A DNA stretch of 64,000 nt from Trichopria drosophilae (GCA_030407085.1 CM059585.1:109543501-109607500); one strand, 5' to 3'. Counted from the first letter of the stretch, positions 24,418-36,155 are shown. A program made the numbers and translations. The notes: generated by a model from the letters alone, not told the origin.

Positions 24418-24900
24418 TGTTGGATGCCGAATATTTCACTCTCGGGAACTTCTGAGATGGGATCCTAACTGATACATGACGAACGAGACACGCGCCGGCA
24501 CGCGCACTTTTTCATTCTCCTCAGGGTACCAAACGCTGGGACACGCGGTCCATTTCCTCGGGAACGATTGGAGCGCGATCCCAAATCCTGGGTTTAGGCC
24601 CGCACCACACCGCACGGCACACTAGCAATCACGAGGCAAAATCCATACCGAGAGCCGAACGCGACTGCGGCCGAGCCGAGCATCCATCTTGACTCGCTGC
24701 GTCTGCCCTGCTGCCAGCGGACTCGTAAAACGAGAGCATTTCGCGCACACCGCCGTTCCCTACCATCATTCCCTACTCTACTACTCCCCACTACTCCACC
24801 CACTGCTCGATAGCCTCGTGGTGGAGTGACGCGATCGTTTTTTGGACGCCTCTTCCACGCCAGTCGCTCTCCTCTATCTACTCTGTCATCGTGATTTTTC
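24418..24900 (-). promoter_or_regulatory. CpG-rich 5'UTR and probable promoter of the Dok-7-like gene
   Basis: Upstream of the minus-strand ATG lies about 480 bp of GC-rich, CpG-dense sequence (for example CGCGCCGGCACGCGC near 24490) in an otherwise AT-rich window. This is typical of insect broad-type promoters and 5'UTRs. No clear TATA box was recognised. The island ends sharply near 24903, where AT-rich sequence and then a foldback element begin. A 102-codon reading frame on the minus strand across it (24594-24902) is low-complexity, Arg/Gly/Val-rich and unlike any family I know, so I treat it as chance. The transcription start is unknown. Confidence 0.5.
24436..24477 (-). promoter_or_regulatory. 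Short upstream ORF in the 5'UTR of the Dok-7-like gene
   Basis: An ATG at 24477-24475 opens 13 codons (M-Y-Q-L-G-S-H-L-R-S-S-R-E) and stops at the TGA 24436-24438. It is in the same frame as the main start, 60 bases upstream of it, and ends 18 bases before the main ATG. If transcription begins above 24477 it could lower translation of the main frame. Its context (G at -3, T at +4) is weaker than that of the main start. Whether the transcript includes it is unknown. Confidence 0.35.
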
Positions 24901-24939
24901 ATGATGGATTGAGAACAATTTTTTTGCGCACAATGTTTT

Positions 24940-26095
24940 TTTGGATATACTTCCGAAAAGCCCGTACCTCAAATTTTTTTTTAAAGTACTATTTCCGACG
25001 TATTTCGATGCGCTGATTACGAATATCATAGTGAAAAATGGCGACAAGGTCATCTTCAAGGTCAAAACTAGGAAAAACTGTGTTATTTTGTGTTTTTCTG
25101 CATTTATCTTGAAAAGTCGGCGTCTGGCAAAAAAATGGGTGAAACAAAAAAGATAGAGAATAAAATTCTCTACAAAAAACATTGTATACATTTTTTTCGT
25201 AATTGCAAAGGAAAGCACATAAAACAGCGATCAAAGTGGAGAAACATACTTGTTAGTACATTGAGGCTTTCCCTCTTTTCCATAAATGCAGTTAGACGTG
25301 CAGTTAAACGCGTGAATCTAGTAGACGCTTGCGTCCTGGGGGGCTCCGCCCTCAGACCCCCCTTTTTTATACTAGCCTAACCTACAACTAACAGATGTTA
25401 TTAGTAACTACCAAACCCACGTGTAGTATGTGTCTCTGTAATTACCAATGCGAGAGAACCTAGGAGGTGAAATGTGAGAGATTGTAATTACCTGTGTAAA
25501 TTAAAACGCGTGAATCTAGTAGACGCTTGCGTCCTGGGGGGCTCCGCCCCCGAGACCCCCTTTTTTATACTAACCTAACCTACAACTAACAGATGTTATT
25601 AGTAACTACCAAACCCACGTGTAGTATGTGTCTCTGTAATTACCAATGCGAGAGAACCTAGGAGGTGCTTGCATAATTGGGGGGAGGGGGGCACCCCCCT
25701 CCAATCCCCCTTTTTTATTCTAGCCTAACCTACAACCAACAGCTGTTAGTGATAATCGAACGTACATGTAGTACTTGCGCCAGGCCGTCATTCTTACGTT
25801 TCTCCCCTTTCATCGCTGTTTTACGTACTTTCCTCTGCAATTACGAAAAAAATGTATTGAATGTTTTTTGTAGAGAATTTTATTCTCTATCTTATCACAC
25901 ATTTTTTTGCCAGACACCGAATTTTCAAGATAAATGCAAAAAAAACACAAAATAACACAGTTTTTCCTAGTTTTGACCTTGAAGATGACCTTGTCGCCAA
26001 TTTTCACTATGATATTCGTAATCAGCGCATCGAAATACATCGGAAATAGTACTTTAAATAAAAATTTGAGGTATGGGCTTTTCGGAAATACACCC
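24940..26095. mobile_element. Foldback element with ~300-bp inverted arms and GC-rich tandem core
   Basis: The left arm (about 24940-25255) begins ACTTCCGAAAAGCCCGTACC and includes GACAAGGTCATCTTCAAGGT. The right arm (about 25795-26095) is its diverged inverse, ending GGTATGGGCTTTTCGGAAAT. Between them lie about 2.5 copies of a 198-bp GC-rich repeat. No transposase is visible, so it is a non-autonomous foldback/long-TIR element. Frames of 71-110 codons in the arms (for example 24886-25218 minus) merely mirror each other between arms and are not genes. The element sits just above the CpG-rich promoter of the Dok-7-like exon. Target duplication was not resolved. Confidence 0.7.
25309..25770 (+). 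repeat. ~198-bp tandem repeat, about 2.5 copies
   Basis: CGCGTGAATCTAGTAGACGC starts at 25309 and again at 25507, a period of 198 bp. Each unit has a G/C hairpin (GGGGGGCTCCGCC…CCCCC), a T-run, TAGCCTAACCTACAACTAAC and GAGAGAACCTAGGAGGTG. A third, truncated unit begins near 25669 (ATTGGGGGGAGGGGGGCACC) and keeps the TAGCCTAACCTACAACCAAC part. The first two units are nearly identical, implying recent duplication or conversion. Confidence 0.8.
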
Positions 26096-26239
26096 GTTTT
26101 TTTTTATTAAAAAATGTAAAATTCAGAAAGACTGGGCCATCCATAAGAATAATAAAATATGGTTTCTTATGTATTTTTGTCGCCTGATTAAGAAAATGGT
26201 AATACAAATTTGTGGTCTGGCAAATTGAAGTCGCTACTC

Positions 26240-27420
26240 TGAAAAAAACTTTTAAAAAATTTGATTTTTTCTAGTTTTTTACAATTATCTCAAAAAATAT
26301 AAGTTATGTGAAAAAATGTTTCCAACAAAAAATGTAGAGCTCGAAATTTCCTACAAAAAAGTTAAAATGTGTTTTATTCGTAATATTAACGATAATGCCG
26401 TAAAATAAGGATACATAAGAAAAATACATAAGAAACCCTATTTTGTTTTCATTTTTTGGGTAGCCAAGACTTTCCGAAGATTTAATAATAATATTTGTGA
26501 AAAGCTTAAAACATGCAACGTTATTGTTTCAAAATTATGCAAAAGGTTTGAGAACTTGTTTTTATGTCTTTTATCAGCTGATTACGAATATCGCAATAAA
26601 TTTTGGAGGTTGGACGTATCGACACCACTACATTGAAAAAATCGATAAAAAACTTTTGTTTTTTTTTGCATTTATCCTGAAAAATTTAACTCGGAAGCAA
26701 AAACATTTTGTACAAACAAGTTTATAACCTCTTTTTCGTATAATTAAAGGTATAAGCAAATTATCAAATAAAAAAATGACGTTTTTTTTATTTTTGTTGA
26801 AGACAGCGCACAATATATGACCGTATGAGAAATTACTTCGACCCAGACCAAGTCTGGACGAAGTATTGAATTTGGTCAGTTCGGGCATAAAAATTACCAT
26901 ATAGTGTTTCATCAAATGTCGACGTTTCAGACCCTAAGGAACCCAAATCAACAATAAAAAAATTTGTGTCCGTGATCTTGTACGTACGTACGTCCCGTTT
27001 TTTTGTCTCGCGATAACTCGCGAACGGATAAGCGTATTGACATAAATTTTTGTTTAAAATACGTGTCTTGGCATAACTTAGATCTGATTAGATTTTGGCG
27101 CAGATCCATCCGTCCATTGCTAAAAAACATTAGCCCCAATTAAGTTTCTTCGTAGTTTTTTGCATTTATTTTGAAAAATACAAATTTTATTAAAAAATGT
27201 TTCAAACAAAAAATATAGAGCATGAAATTCTGTACAAAAAAGGTTTTATGCATTTTCTTCCTAAACTCAACGATAATGCCATAAAAACTGGTTTAAAACG
27301 CTTATGACTATTGTCTGAAAAAGTATTCAATTTGGTCACCTCGGCAAAAAAATTACCCTATAGTTTTTCATCAAATTTCGACCCCCTACCCCCCAGGGGT
27401 AGTCTTCGTCAACCCCTCGG
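26240..27420. repeat. Cluster of diverged foldback-arm relatives
   Basis: Several pieces echo the arms of 24940-26095: GCTGATTACGAATATCGCAA (about 26577), TTTGCATTTATCCTGAAAAA (about 26668), and CAAAAAATGTAGAGCTC followed by TTTCCTACAAAAAAG (about 26325-26360), which recurs diverged at 27205-27245. A further direct repeat pair is seen at about 26862-26935 and 27322-27395 (AAGTATT.AATTTGGTCA … CATCAAAT.TCGAC), 460 bp apart. This suggests layered insertions of one element superfamily. Boundaries were not resolved and no coding sequence is recognised. Confidence 0.45.
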
Positions 27421-27568
27421 GCACGGCGATCACGTACGAGCGCATAAGTTCTTTTACGCCCTTGATACGAAAATAACTATTTCGATATATCTAAAAGATA
27501 TCCGACAGAGATCTTTTCGACACTTTCAAGGTATCTTTGACGAATTATATGTATATATTGTATATATA

Positions 27569-28566
27569 CAGGGTCATCGAAAAGTATCGGACCCCCCTAA
27601 TATCTTCAGTTAGAATGCACTTAGGAGAAAATGTCCAATAGCAAAGTTGTATGGTTTCAAGCGCGGAGTAAGATGATGACCTTGACTTTGACCTTGACCA
27701 TGTCCTTCAAGGTCATTTCTAGGTCAATCTTATTTTTTTAAATAGAACCCCCTACATTTTATTGCATATTCTTATAGCTTATCTCGAGAGCTTTCCAAAA
27801 CACTATAATAAAATATTTTTTTTATTAAGTACTTTTTGAGTTGTGCGGCGGTGGCTCAGTTGGTAGAGTATCGGCTTCGTAATCAGAAAACCCTGGTTCG
27901 ATCCCGGCCTCTGCAATCTGTCATCGGGACACCTCTATATTTGTTTATAAGTGTCTAATAACGCCAAAGCTCGGGTGGTTCGGATTCCACCTTCATAAAC
28001 GGTAGGTCCCGTCGCGATTTAGTCCCATTTGGGTTCACAAAAGTCGACGTAAAATAATATAAAAAAAAAAAAAAAAAAAACTTTTTGAGTTATAAAGGTT
28101 TGAAGTTAACAATTTTTTGACACAAAATGTAGAATATCTTGTAAAATATTATTTAGTTTTCAGTAATCATAACCTTAATACCTTTGTGCGCAGAATAATG
28201 AGACCAATTAATTGGTTTAAAGAAAATACATTAATCGGATCTCCCTAATATTTTCAGTTATTAATTTACAAATTGTTAACTTCAAACCTTTATAACTCAA
28301 AAAGTACTTAATAAAAAAATATTTTATTATAGTGTTTTGGAAAGCTCTCGAGGTAAGCTATAAGAATATGCAATAAAATGTAGAGGGTTCTATTTAAAAA
28401 AATAAGATTGACCTTGAAATGACCTTGAAGGACATGGTCAAGGTCAAAGTCAAGGTCATCATCTTACTCCCCGCTTGAAACCATACAACTTTGCTATTGG
28501 ACATTTTCTCCTAAGTGCATTCTAACTGAAGATATTAGGGGGGTCCGATACTTTTCGATGACCCTG
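27569..28566. mobile_element. Palindromic TA-flanked MITE (mariner-like termini), carrying a SINE
   Basis: The ends CAGGGTCATCGAAAAGTATC (27569) and its inverse GATACTTTTCGATGACCCTG (to 28566) are flanked by TA on both sides. The arms extend inward for about 300 bp, and both contain the TGACCTTGAC/AAGGTCA clusters. Central loop about 28115-28263. CAGGG termini and a TA target are typical of Tc1/mariner-type non-autonomous elements. The left arm is broken by the SINE at 27843-28080. Flanking TA-rich microsatellite-like sequence makes the exact TA duplication ambiguous. Confidence 0.8.
27843..28080 (+). mobile_element. tRNA-derived SINE with poly-A tail
   Basis: A tRNA-like head (27845-27915) has a textbook RNA polymerase III A box, TGGCTCAGTTGG (27852-27863), and B box, GGTTCGATCCC (27895-27905). 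It is followed by an unrelated body and a tail of about 20 A (28061-28080). The flanks are an 11-12 bp target duplication, (A)CTTTTTGAGTT, at 27831-27842 and 28080-28091. The opposite arm of the host palindrome preserves the uninterrupted site (inverse of AACTCAAAAAGTACTTAAT near 28300), proving the insertion. The anticodon position reads CGT (Thr-like), but the anticodon stem is imperfect, so it is not a working tRNA gene. Mobilisation would need a LINE partner, none of which is seen here. Confidence 0.88.
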
Positions 28567-29099
28567 TATATATTGTATATATAAGAGCATAATGATACAG
28601 ACAGTAATTAGTAAAACACTGTAAACATGTAATATGCATCGAATAGTCTATTACAATACAAGTGCATGAAGTAAGTGTTTTGCAACTTTTATTTATTAAT
28701 ACTTCGGCTGGCCTGTTGTCGGGGTCGAAGTTTTGAAAATGCTCATTTTCAATTTTCATACATATAAGAAACACTATATTGTGTAATATCTATCTAGCGA
28801 AGCCACTTGGATCTAAATATGATTGGACCCCAAAATATCAATATAATTTTATAATATAATTGAAAGCTGTTAATAAACAAACGAGTATTAAGGAATAGCC
28901 GACTCTCTACTGGATCGAAGTTTCTGAGCCAGCGAAGCGAGCGGGGCATCACGCCAACACTAGTTTTTAATTCAAATTCACAATCAGCGACTGAAAATTC
29001 GTAGAAAACCGAAGGAATTTACAAGATGAAATTAGTTAAAAACTGACTACACGGTGTGACAGCAACCTGGCACTTTTACGAAGACTAGCACAAGATGTA
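28567..29099. other. Spacer without a recognised gene
   Basis: A short GCGAAGCGAGCGGGG motif occurs near 28931, similar to GAGCGAAGCGAGG at 39314. Nothing else recognised. The 79-codon minus frame 28535-28774 begins in the MITE end and is chance. Confidence 0.35.
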
Positions 29100-31090
29100 C
29101 ATCCTGTCAAACTGCAAAAAATGTTACGGTATAATTTTTCGAAACACCTCAAAACTTTGTTATAGCCAAAAAACCGTTTTTAGGCAGGTTCATGTGAAAA
29201 ATCACTCATTACTGCTGTCATTTTTATTCGATTTACAATTTTTTTTTAATCTGATAGCCGAGAGGCACACCTTTTTGACCATCCATGCCTCATGTTGATG
29301 AACTGAAAACTGACAACACTAAAGTTAAAAGTATTGTCGATTTTTCGATTATTTTTTCATTTTTTTCAACTTTTTCGCCGATTTTTCGTTATTATTGATC
29401 TTGAGGATTTTTTGTGATTAATATTTTGAAAGCAAATATAATTCCGCGTCGAATGAGCATTTCGCGAATTAAAACGGATGAATATTCACCGAGTTATATG
29501 AGTTTTAAAATATTTTAGATATTCAATAAATTTGCGTAATGTTTTTACTAGGCCTTCGTATGTGAGTTCTGATCGTATTGGAATTCAAGATACCGCGTAT
29601 TTGACATTGTATTTATAAACAAATTGTTTGCACAGTTTTTACTGAAGTTTGAACCTTTATTAGAAGTACAGTAGAACTCACGATAGCGGTCGAATCATGA
29701 TACCAGACGAAAATGTATCAGGATAGAAGACGAAGAGAGTGGAAGCGGTATCCCCACCCATTGCTTTGGGATTGGTCAGAAACGAGGATGTTTTCAGTGC
29801 TTGTTACGATTTACATTTGAGTGCATTGGTAGGCATGCGCGGCGCGTAGTAGCAGGCGACGAAATGTTCCGTGGAAGGGGAATTGCCTCTTCTTCTTTGG
29901 TCTGCTATCGTGTTCGGCCCGAAACCGACTCCGTCCGCTATCATGAGTTCTAATGTAAGTTGATTTTGCCGATACACTTATCATTTAAAATTTTAATGCT
30001 AAATATAATTTACTGACGTCCAAAATGGCCCATCATAGGAAGTTTTTGTAACATTAGATTAAATTGACAGAAAACGGCCATTTTGACAATTTTTGTGAAT
30101 TTTTTGTTACCGAAATTTTCTTTTTAATTTTCTGAAACGATATCGTATAGTGCCACTCTTAAGCTTCAATGTTTAAAAAAAAGTTCTATAATTTTGAAAT
30201 TTTTTTATTTTGTGAAATATACAGATATAAACTATGAAAGCTGAGATATATGAGAAAAGTCAACAGTAACACATTTTTCAAAAAGATACATATAATCATT
30301 TCTTATATTTATTTATTTTGGATCAACGGCACTTTGAAGCGCCTTTATACAAAAATAATAACAAATATAATACAAAGCCAATATTGAAAATTACTTCGAA
30401 AAAATTACTTGAATTACAAAACACAATTGTTTATAACAAATTTAAACAACTTTTGGAAATAATCGGCAATATAACAAAAGTATTTTTGTCAATTTAACTT
30501 GATGTTATAAAAATTCATGACCTGGTGGGCCATTTTGGATGTCATATTCAGATTCTACATAAAAAAATCTACAAGCATCACCCTCTTTTTGTAACTTGAT
30601 TGAAATTTTGCAAGCCTGTGTTATTTAAAAAGAAATCGATTATTTTAATAAGTTTTGTTTTATTTATGATTTGATCGGAGATCAGCGGCGTCGTTTTAGA
30701 AAATAATAGAAACACTGAACTACTTCTACAGCTGTAATGGCGGTTGTTTTGCTAATTCCACGATGACAATAACAAAAGCGCATTCGACGAGTAATTATAA
30801 TTACTTTCGAAATATTAGTCAGAAAAAAATTCCCAACATGGAATGATATAGAAAACTCGGTGTCAAATTTTAAAAAAATGAAAAATTCGCTAATACTTTC
30901 AAATGTAGTCCCCCGTCAATTTTCATTTCATCAATATGAGGCATGGATAATCGAAAAGGTATGCCTATAGACTTTCAAATGAAAAAAATTCTTTAAATAA
31001 AAAAATCATTACAGCATGAGTGATTTTTCACCTAGGTCTGCCTGACAACGGTTTTTTGATTATACGACGAAATTTTAGTATCAGAAAATG
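29100..31090. mobile_element. ~2 kb diverged palindrome (foldback element) interrupted by a MITE
   Basis: Outer arms: AAAAAACCGTTTTTAGGCAG and GTGAAAAATCACTCAT (about 29167-29206) pair with ATGAGTGATTTTTCAC and CTGCCTGACAACGGTTTTTT (about 31016-31058). Inner arms: GACGTCCAAAATGGCCCATC (about 30016) pairs with GTGGGCCATTTTGGATGTCA (about 30526). The midpoint of the outer pairs is shifted left of the inner midpoint by about half the length of the 287-bp MITE inserted in the left arm, which is consistent. No transposase is seen. Arms are well diverged, so it is older than the insert. Confidence 0.65.
29669..29955. mobile_element. 287-bp TA-flanked MITE with CAGTAGAACTC ends (pogo-like)
   Basis: The left end CAGTAGAACTCACGATAGCG and the right end CGCTATCATGAGTTCTAATG are inverted repeats of about 23 bp, flanked by TA (29667-29668 and 29956-29957). 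The CAGTAGAAC start and TA target fit the pogo/Tigger branch of the Tc1-mariner superfamily, as does the larger element at 61738. The interior is less AT-rich than the host DNA (for example GCATGCGCGGCGCGTAG) and non-coding. It lies in the left arm of the 29100-31090 palindrome. Confidence 0.75.
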
Positions 31091-31209
31091 ACACCATATC
31101 ATTTTTTATTGTTTTTGTATCTCTTAGAGAAGTTTAAGAGAACACCGGTATTGTCTACTGAGAGACAACGGTGGCGTAGAGAAGCAAACTGTGGTTCCAA
31201 ATTATAATA

Positions 31210-31407
31210 CAGTAGTTCCGGTATACGTACCAGCTTGGTTCCTCGCCTTCCCCTTCCGCCTCGTTATATTTACCAAAAGAAGGCGATCGCTGCTTCTCCC
31301 ACTCCATTCGGCACACCAGGCAATGCATGAGGCCCCAGCCCGCAAGGTGGGGAAAAAGAAAGTGGCGTTAGGTAAATATAACGAGACCGAACCGGGAAAA
31401 TATGCTG
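31210..31407. mobile_element. Probable ~200-bp TA-flanked MITE
   Basis: TA-CAGTAGTTCCGG at 31208 and …AAATATGCTG at 31407 look like loosely matching ends. Inside, CCTCGTTATATTTACC (31259-31274) pairs with GGTAAATATAACGAG (31371-31385), giving a foldback. The 128-codon plus frame 31191-31577 runs across it and is best explained as a chance reading of this less AT-rich element. The right-hand TA is not intact (TG), so boundaries are tentative. Confidence 0.4.
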
Positions 31408-34400
31408 TGATATATATAGCGAGACGTAACTATACTCTATACTGTCTAAATATTACTTCCGCGTCATTGGGAATAGTGAGAGTACTGTCGCACGTAAACA
31501 TTGGGACAGCTATTGTATTGTTTTCAGACGACAATCGTATCAAACTAAGAGAAACGCAGTGTGGTAAGCCAATATAAAATAGATCTCTTGCTTTCGTATA
31601 GCAGTTGTCATATGATACGACTTCTGTGTTAAACTTTTCTCCGTGTACAACTACAACTTGTGCCAGGTCTCCATAAAAGTACTAAAATATAAAGACTCGT
31701 ACTTTATCCAGATTAAATACATTAATTGGTTAGGTTAGGTGTATAGAAAGGGAGAGGGGGCACACGTCAACACCCCCTACATTCGCATAAGGACCACCTT
31801 CTCTTTTGTGGTTAGTAATTTTGTTTAAATGGACTTTGATACAAATTTAATTCATTAAAATTTTCTACGGGTCGTGTTGCCTTTTAACCTCTGCTTACTG
31901 TAATTCCAAAGTAGTAAGTCATTTTCATTCTATAGAAATTTCCGGTCATTTGCAGTAAATATTCTAGTTACAATTGGGTATTATATTAATTATTTACTCC
32001 GTAGGATTCAAATATCATTAAAAAAGACGGGAAAATGTGGATTTATGCGGGTTTTCACGTATTATTCGTTTCTTTTTATTTGACTTCTTATTCGTTACGT
32101 TTCGATGAAAATTGAGCACACAGGGGCACTTTATGTCCCAGAAGTCCAGAAAAATTAATTTTGAAATGATGGTGTGTATTTATTGCTAAATTTTCCAATA
32201 TTAAGAGGCTTGCTATGAGCTCAATTTTCATGTAAATATAACGTATAAGTGGTCTAATACTTTTCTTTTTTAGTTCAAGTACTACAACTTCGCTTTATGT
32301 GATTTCGGAGTAACTTTTGAGCGAAACGAGTTAGACATGAAAAACTACACACATCGGCATTTTCTGTATTTTGGGGGCTATAACAACAAATATATTCACT
32401 GTAGGTCAACATAACTCAGGTATCCATTGTAGGGCTTCAAAAAATCTTTAAAATGAGCTTGTATTCATTGAAATAATGTAACTCGCCGAAAATTTCGGAA
32501 TTAAACGTTGTTGCTAGAATGTTGTAAAAATTGATCCCCTGCAATTGGGTACATGAGTTGTGGTACACCCTGTATAATTTCTGAAAAACATAGACTATCT
32601 ATATTACAAAAATTTTCGAAAAACCTGCTCAGTTAATAATTTGTGGTTGGATATGATATTCCGAAAATCCTTTTTGTGGTGACCGACGTGATGTACAGAA
32701 TTTGAAATTCTCGATATTTATATTAGTTATAGATTTGGAAAACCTCCTCCCACAGCTATATGGATTATTGATTAATTTGAACATTTACGGAAGAGCAATT
32801 TCCATCTTCGAAAGACTATAGAAAATCAACGATTGTTTAAATTATGAAATTTTAGTTTTTATAAATCGTTGCTGAATACAGGTGTTCCTGTTAATTGCGA
32901 TTGAAGAGATGAAACATTTGAAAATTACAAGAAGATTTACATTTCAGCAATGTGTGGACCTTTCTTAAATAAAAAATATCGATAATTAGCCCATTACCTT
33001 TATTTTTAACACACACATGTATGAAAAATTCAAAATGCTTACGCAAAATAACAAAATTCGTCATGCCAAATAACTCACAAAGCCAACATAACTTGTTTGA
33101 AATTTATGTGTGAATTTTGGAAATTTTCTCTAATAAACCACGAGACTGTTGTGAATTTATTTATATTTGTGGTGGGTGGATTTCATATGATCTTTTTTTT
33201 CGTGTAGATTCACATATGGTTTGTTTTTCGGAGCCGTATATCTCACGGACGTATAATAGGATCAATAACTTTAACCTTTTTTGAGGGTGCGAGATCCGAC
33301 TTACAGCTTAAATTATAAAGTGTATTTATGTGAAAAAAATGTTGAGATCTAAAATTATTATTCGCATTAAAAGTCAGTTTATGATAATGCATCAGCATTG
33401 TGACAAAATGTTGTCTACTATTATAAAATTCACTAGTTTCTTCTACAGTCATCAAATGCGGGTATAAAGTTATTGCTGAATTTTCAGATATAAATAATTC
33501 TTAAATAATATGAAAAATATTTTGAAACATTTTGTAAGTAGAGAGTTTAATTCAATTCGTATTCTTCATTTGAAGTGGGAATAAAATGAGGAGTAAATTT
33601 AAGTTAAGGGACTAAGACTGCCATTTTACACAAATATTAATACAATAAATAATGTTTTAAGTAATTTAAAATTCTTGAGTTTGACACTAAATAATTTTAT
33701 TCAATTTATTTTCAATGTAAGTGTTAAATATTATTTTTAACTACGAATAAAACTAATAGTTTTAATACATGAAACGAATGCACGGAATCAAAGCGTGATG
33801 TTCAAATTTACAAATCTATTAAAAATATTTAGCAGTACCACAAATTACAGTTTTATTTAAAATGTTGGTCAGTATAAACCAAATCCGCTTGTTGTTAAAT
33901 ACCGTGATTATGTAATTTAATTCGTGAGTTCATGTAAAAAATGAATGTTTGGAAACTGGAAAAATAGAGAACTAAATGAAATTGTTTCTAATTGTACAAA
34001 CAGAATTAATTTAATATATTTATTACTTGGAACTTTCAATACCTATCATGGTTTTTATTTTATAAAGAAAAGGTTAAGACTATAATAGTATACTATATAT
34101 CACCTAAAGCTTATTAGAACTCATCACAAGTAAGTCATTTGGGATTGCTCATTTAGATGGTGGTCTCAAGAATGTAAAATTAGGGAACCCAGTTTATATA
34201 ATTACGATAAAAAGTGATGAAATTTGTTGAAAATTCGATTGGAATCTGATGCATTTTCGTAATGAAAAACTCTGCCATGAATTTTAGTAAATGAGTGATA
34301 CAAATACAATAGACGAACGATACTCTTTTTCTTGTATTTATTACATAGTGTTAGACAATAAAGTTCTAGAACGAGACAAGTTCTTACTTCATTGGCATTC

Positions 34401-35675
34401 AATCTCTATTACTCAAGTCAAAGATTTACCAAATTTTAAGACTTTGGTTAATTTAATTCTATGATCTCGTATAGAAGTCTTGTACAATCCTTGAAGAAAT
34501 GTAACCTTTAAATCTAACTATAATTTAAAACTAAACTAGCTATATATGTATTAGTACAGTTTGAAAATTTAAAACTAACTAGAAGACAATCAAGACAGAA
34601 AAACCAGAGATGAAAGCTCCAGACGTCAATCGACCCTTTCAAATTATTACATTACAAAGATTGATATGTCTTGCTATCTAAACCAGATTTATTAAAATAT
34701 TTTTGAACAAATTCACTCTTTTAAAAAACATTTTTTCAAGACGATGAAAAGTGAATTCGTAAACATTCGACAAAAATCTGACCTGCGCTTATAGATTATG
34801 GGTTATGAATCATGGTATTTTTTTTAAATTACTAGCTTTGGCTCCATTAAAAAGTAATATTTCGCTACATAAAAGTTGAAATCAAGGATTCCCTTAAGCT
34901 AAAGTCGAAGCTCACTCAAATTGACTAAAAATTCTTTTATGAACATAACTTGTCGATTTCTATTTTTGTACCACTCTAGAGTGATTTTTTGCTTTTATTT
35001 TTGTTATGAAAACTGGTGAACTTAACCTAGTGAACATATTGAAAAAAAATGTATGGATGTATGTGCCTGGGACATTTTTTACTTATGATACAGTGTAGGG
35101 AATAAAACTACTTAAGACAAAAATGCAAAGGTATAAATAATTCATATCTAACGTAAACAGTTGCATAAGCAGCAAATGTTATTTCACGACTGCTTGCTTT
35201 CAATTTCAGTTTGGAGACGATTCACACTCCAATATTTTTTTTGTTTACAACTTTCTTTTACTCACATTTTGTGTTTTCCATCGAAAACCATTTTGGAATA
35301 TTTCTTAATTGTATTTTTTGTATGGTGACCACGAATTATTTATAAATATTACGAAAACAATTCATATCATTAACACCAATCCATATTAAAAATAACGAGA
35401 TTTTATTTTCAAATATATCAAAAAGAATTGGGATATGAAACGTACAGCCGTTTTTTTATTTCCTAAAGAAGTTTTTGAAGAAAAGGTAATAATTTTGATG
35501 TTTTCGCAAAATCTCAGTAGCGTCATTTTGTTTCTATTTGAATAATATTCATTCTATAAATGTTGAAATTTAAAAAAAGTTATTGGTTGCATATTAACAT
35601 CTTGCCTTCACTGGTTGGGTTTTTACTTCTTGCCTTCGTTGGTTGGATTTTTAAATATATTGGACCTTATATTTA
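31408..35675. other. AT-rich intergenic stretch
   Basis: No gene recognised. Contains a short GGTTAGGTTAGG telomere-like motif (about 31726) and a solo ACACCCTGTA motif (about 32569), the kind of terminus seen on mariner-type elements but without a partner. Several frames of 62-70 codons have no family resemblance. Confidence 0.35.
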
Positions 35676-36155
35676 GAATGTCGCGAAACTGACTTCAAAT
35701 TCGTAATCAGCGACCCCAAAAACTCCTGAGCATTAAGTTTTGAGTAGATCCATATATTTAAAAAAAAATCATCCGCCATATTGGATCCGTCACTTTGATT
35801 TTGTAAGCATCATTTCTGATTTTTAATGAGCAGTAAAAAATCGAAAGAGATTCATTTTAGTTGAATTTAATTCACATTATTCTTCGATTTTAAATGCGGA
35901 ATTGTTATACAGCAGGACCTTCGTAATTGACTGTCGTCCATTCCGATGACCTCCAAAATTGACTGCAAGTTGTAAAAATGTGCGAACGGGAGGTGATTCC
36001 CGCTTTACTTTATCTGAAACTTGCATGAATAATTTTTTTAATGTTTCATTTCATTTTAATGATTATTTTTAATTTTGATCCACCATATTGAATCCCCCAT
36101 ATTAAATTTCGAAATTCTCAGATGATATTCGAATTCAGCAACCCTGAAAACTAAA
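35676..36155 (+). repeat. Fragments of the 120-bp GCCATATTGGATCC repeat
   Basis: GAATGTCGCGAAACTGACTT, then TTCGTAATCAGCGACCCCAA and CCGCCATATTGGATCCG (about 35676-35815), and again diverged at 36078-36152, match the 120-bp unit found inside the piggyBac-like element at 48553-49877. No TTAA-linked ends are visible here, so these are probably decayed remnants of the same family. A reverse-orientation fragment lies at about 37160-37230. Confidence 0.5.

Noticed and set aside
24594..24902. 102-codon minus-strand frame in the promoter island
   Set aside because: Low-complexity Arg/Gly/Val composition, frame not continuous with the main start because of the TGA at 24436-24438, no family.
27845..27915. 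tRNA gene (Thr-like, CGT anticodon position)
   Set aside because: Good A and B boxes, but the stem pairing is imperfect. It is followed by a SINE body and poly-A tail and flanked by a target duplication, so it is a SINE head.
31191..31577. 128-codon plus-strand frame
   Set aside because: Runs across a probable foldback MITE (31210-31407). No protein family is recognised, and its length is explained by locally higher GC.
32569..32578. Mariner-type terminus ACACCCTGTA
   Set aside because: No partner terminus in the correct orientation was found nearby, so no element can be bounded.
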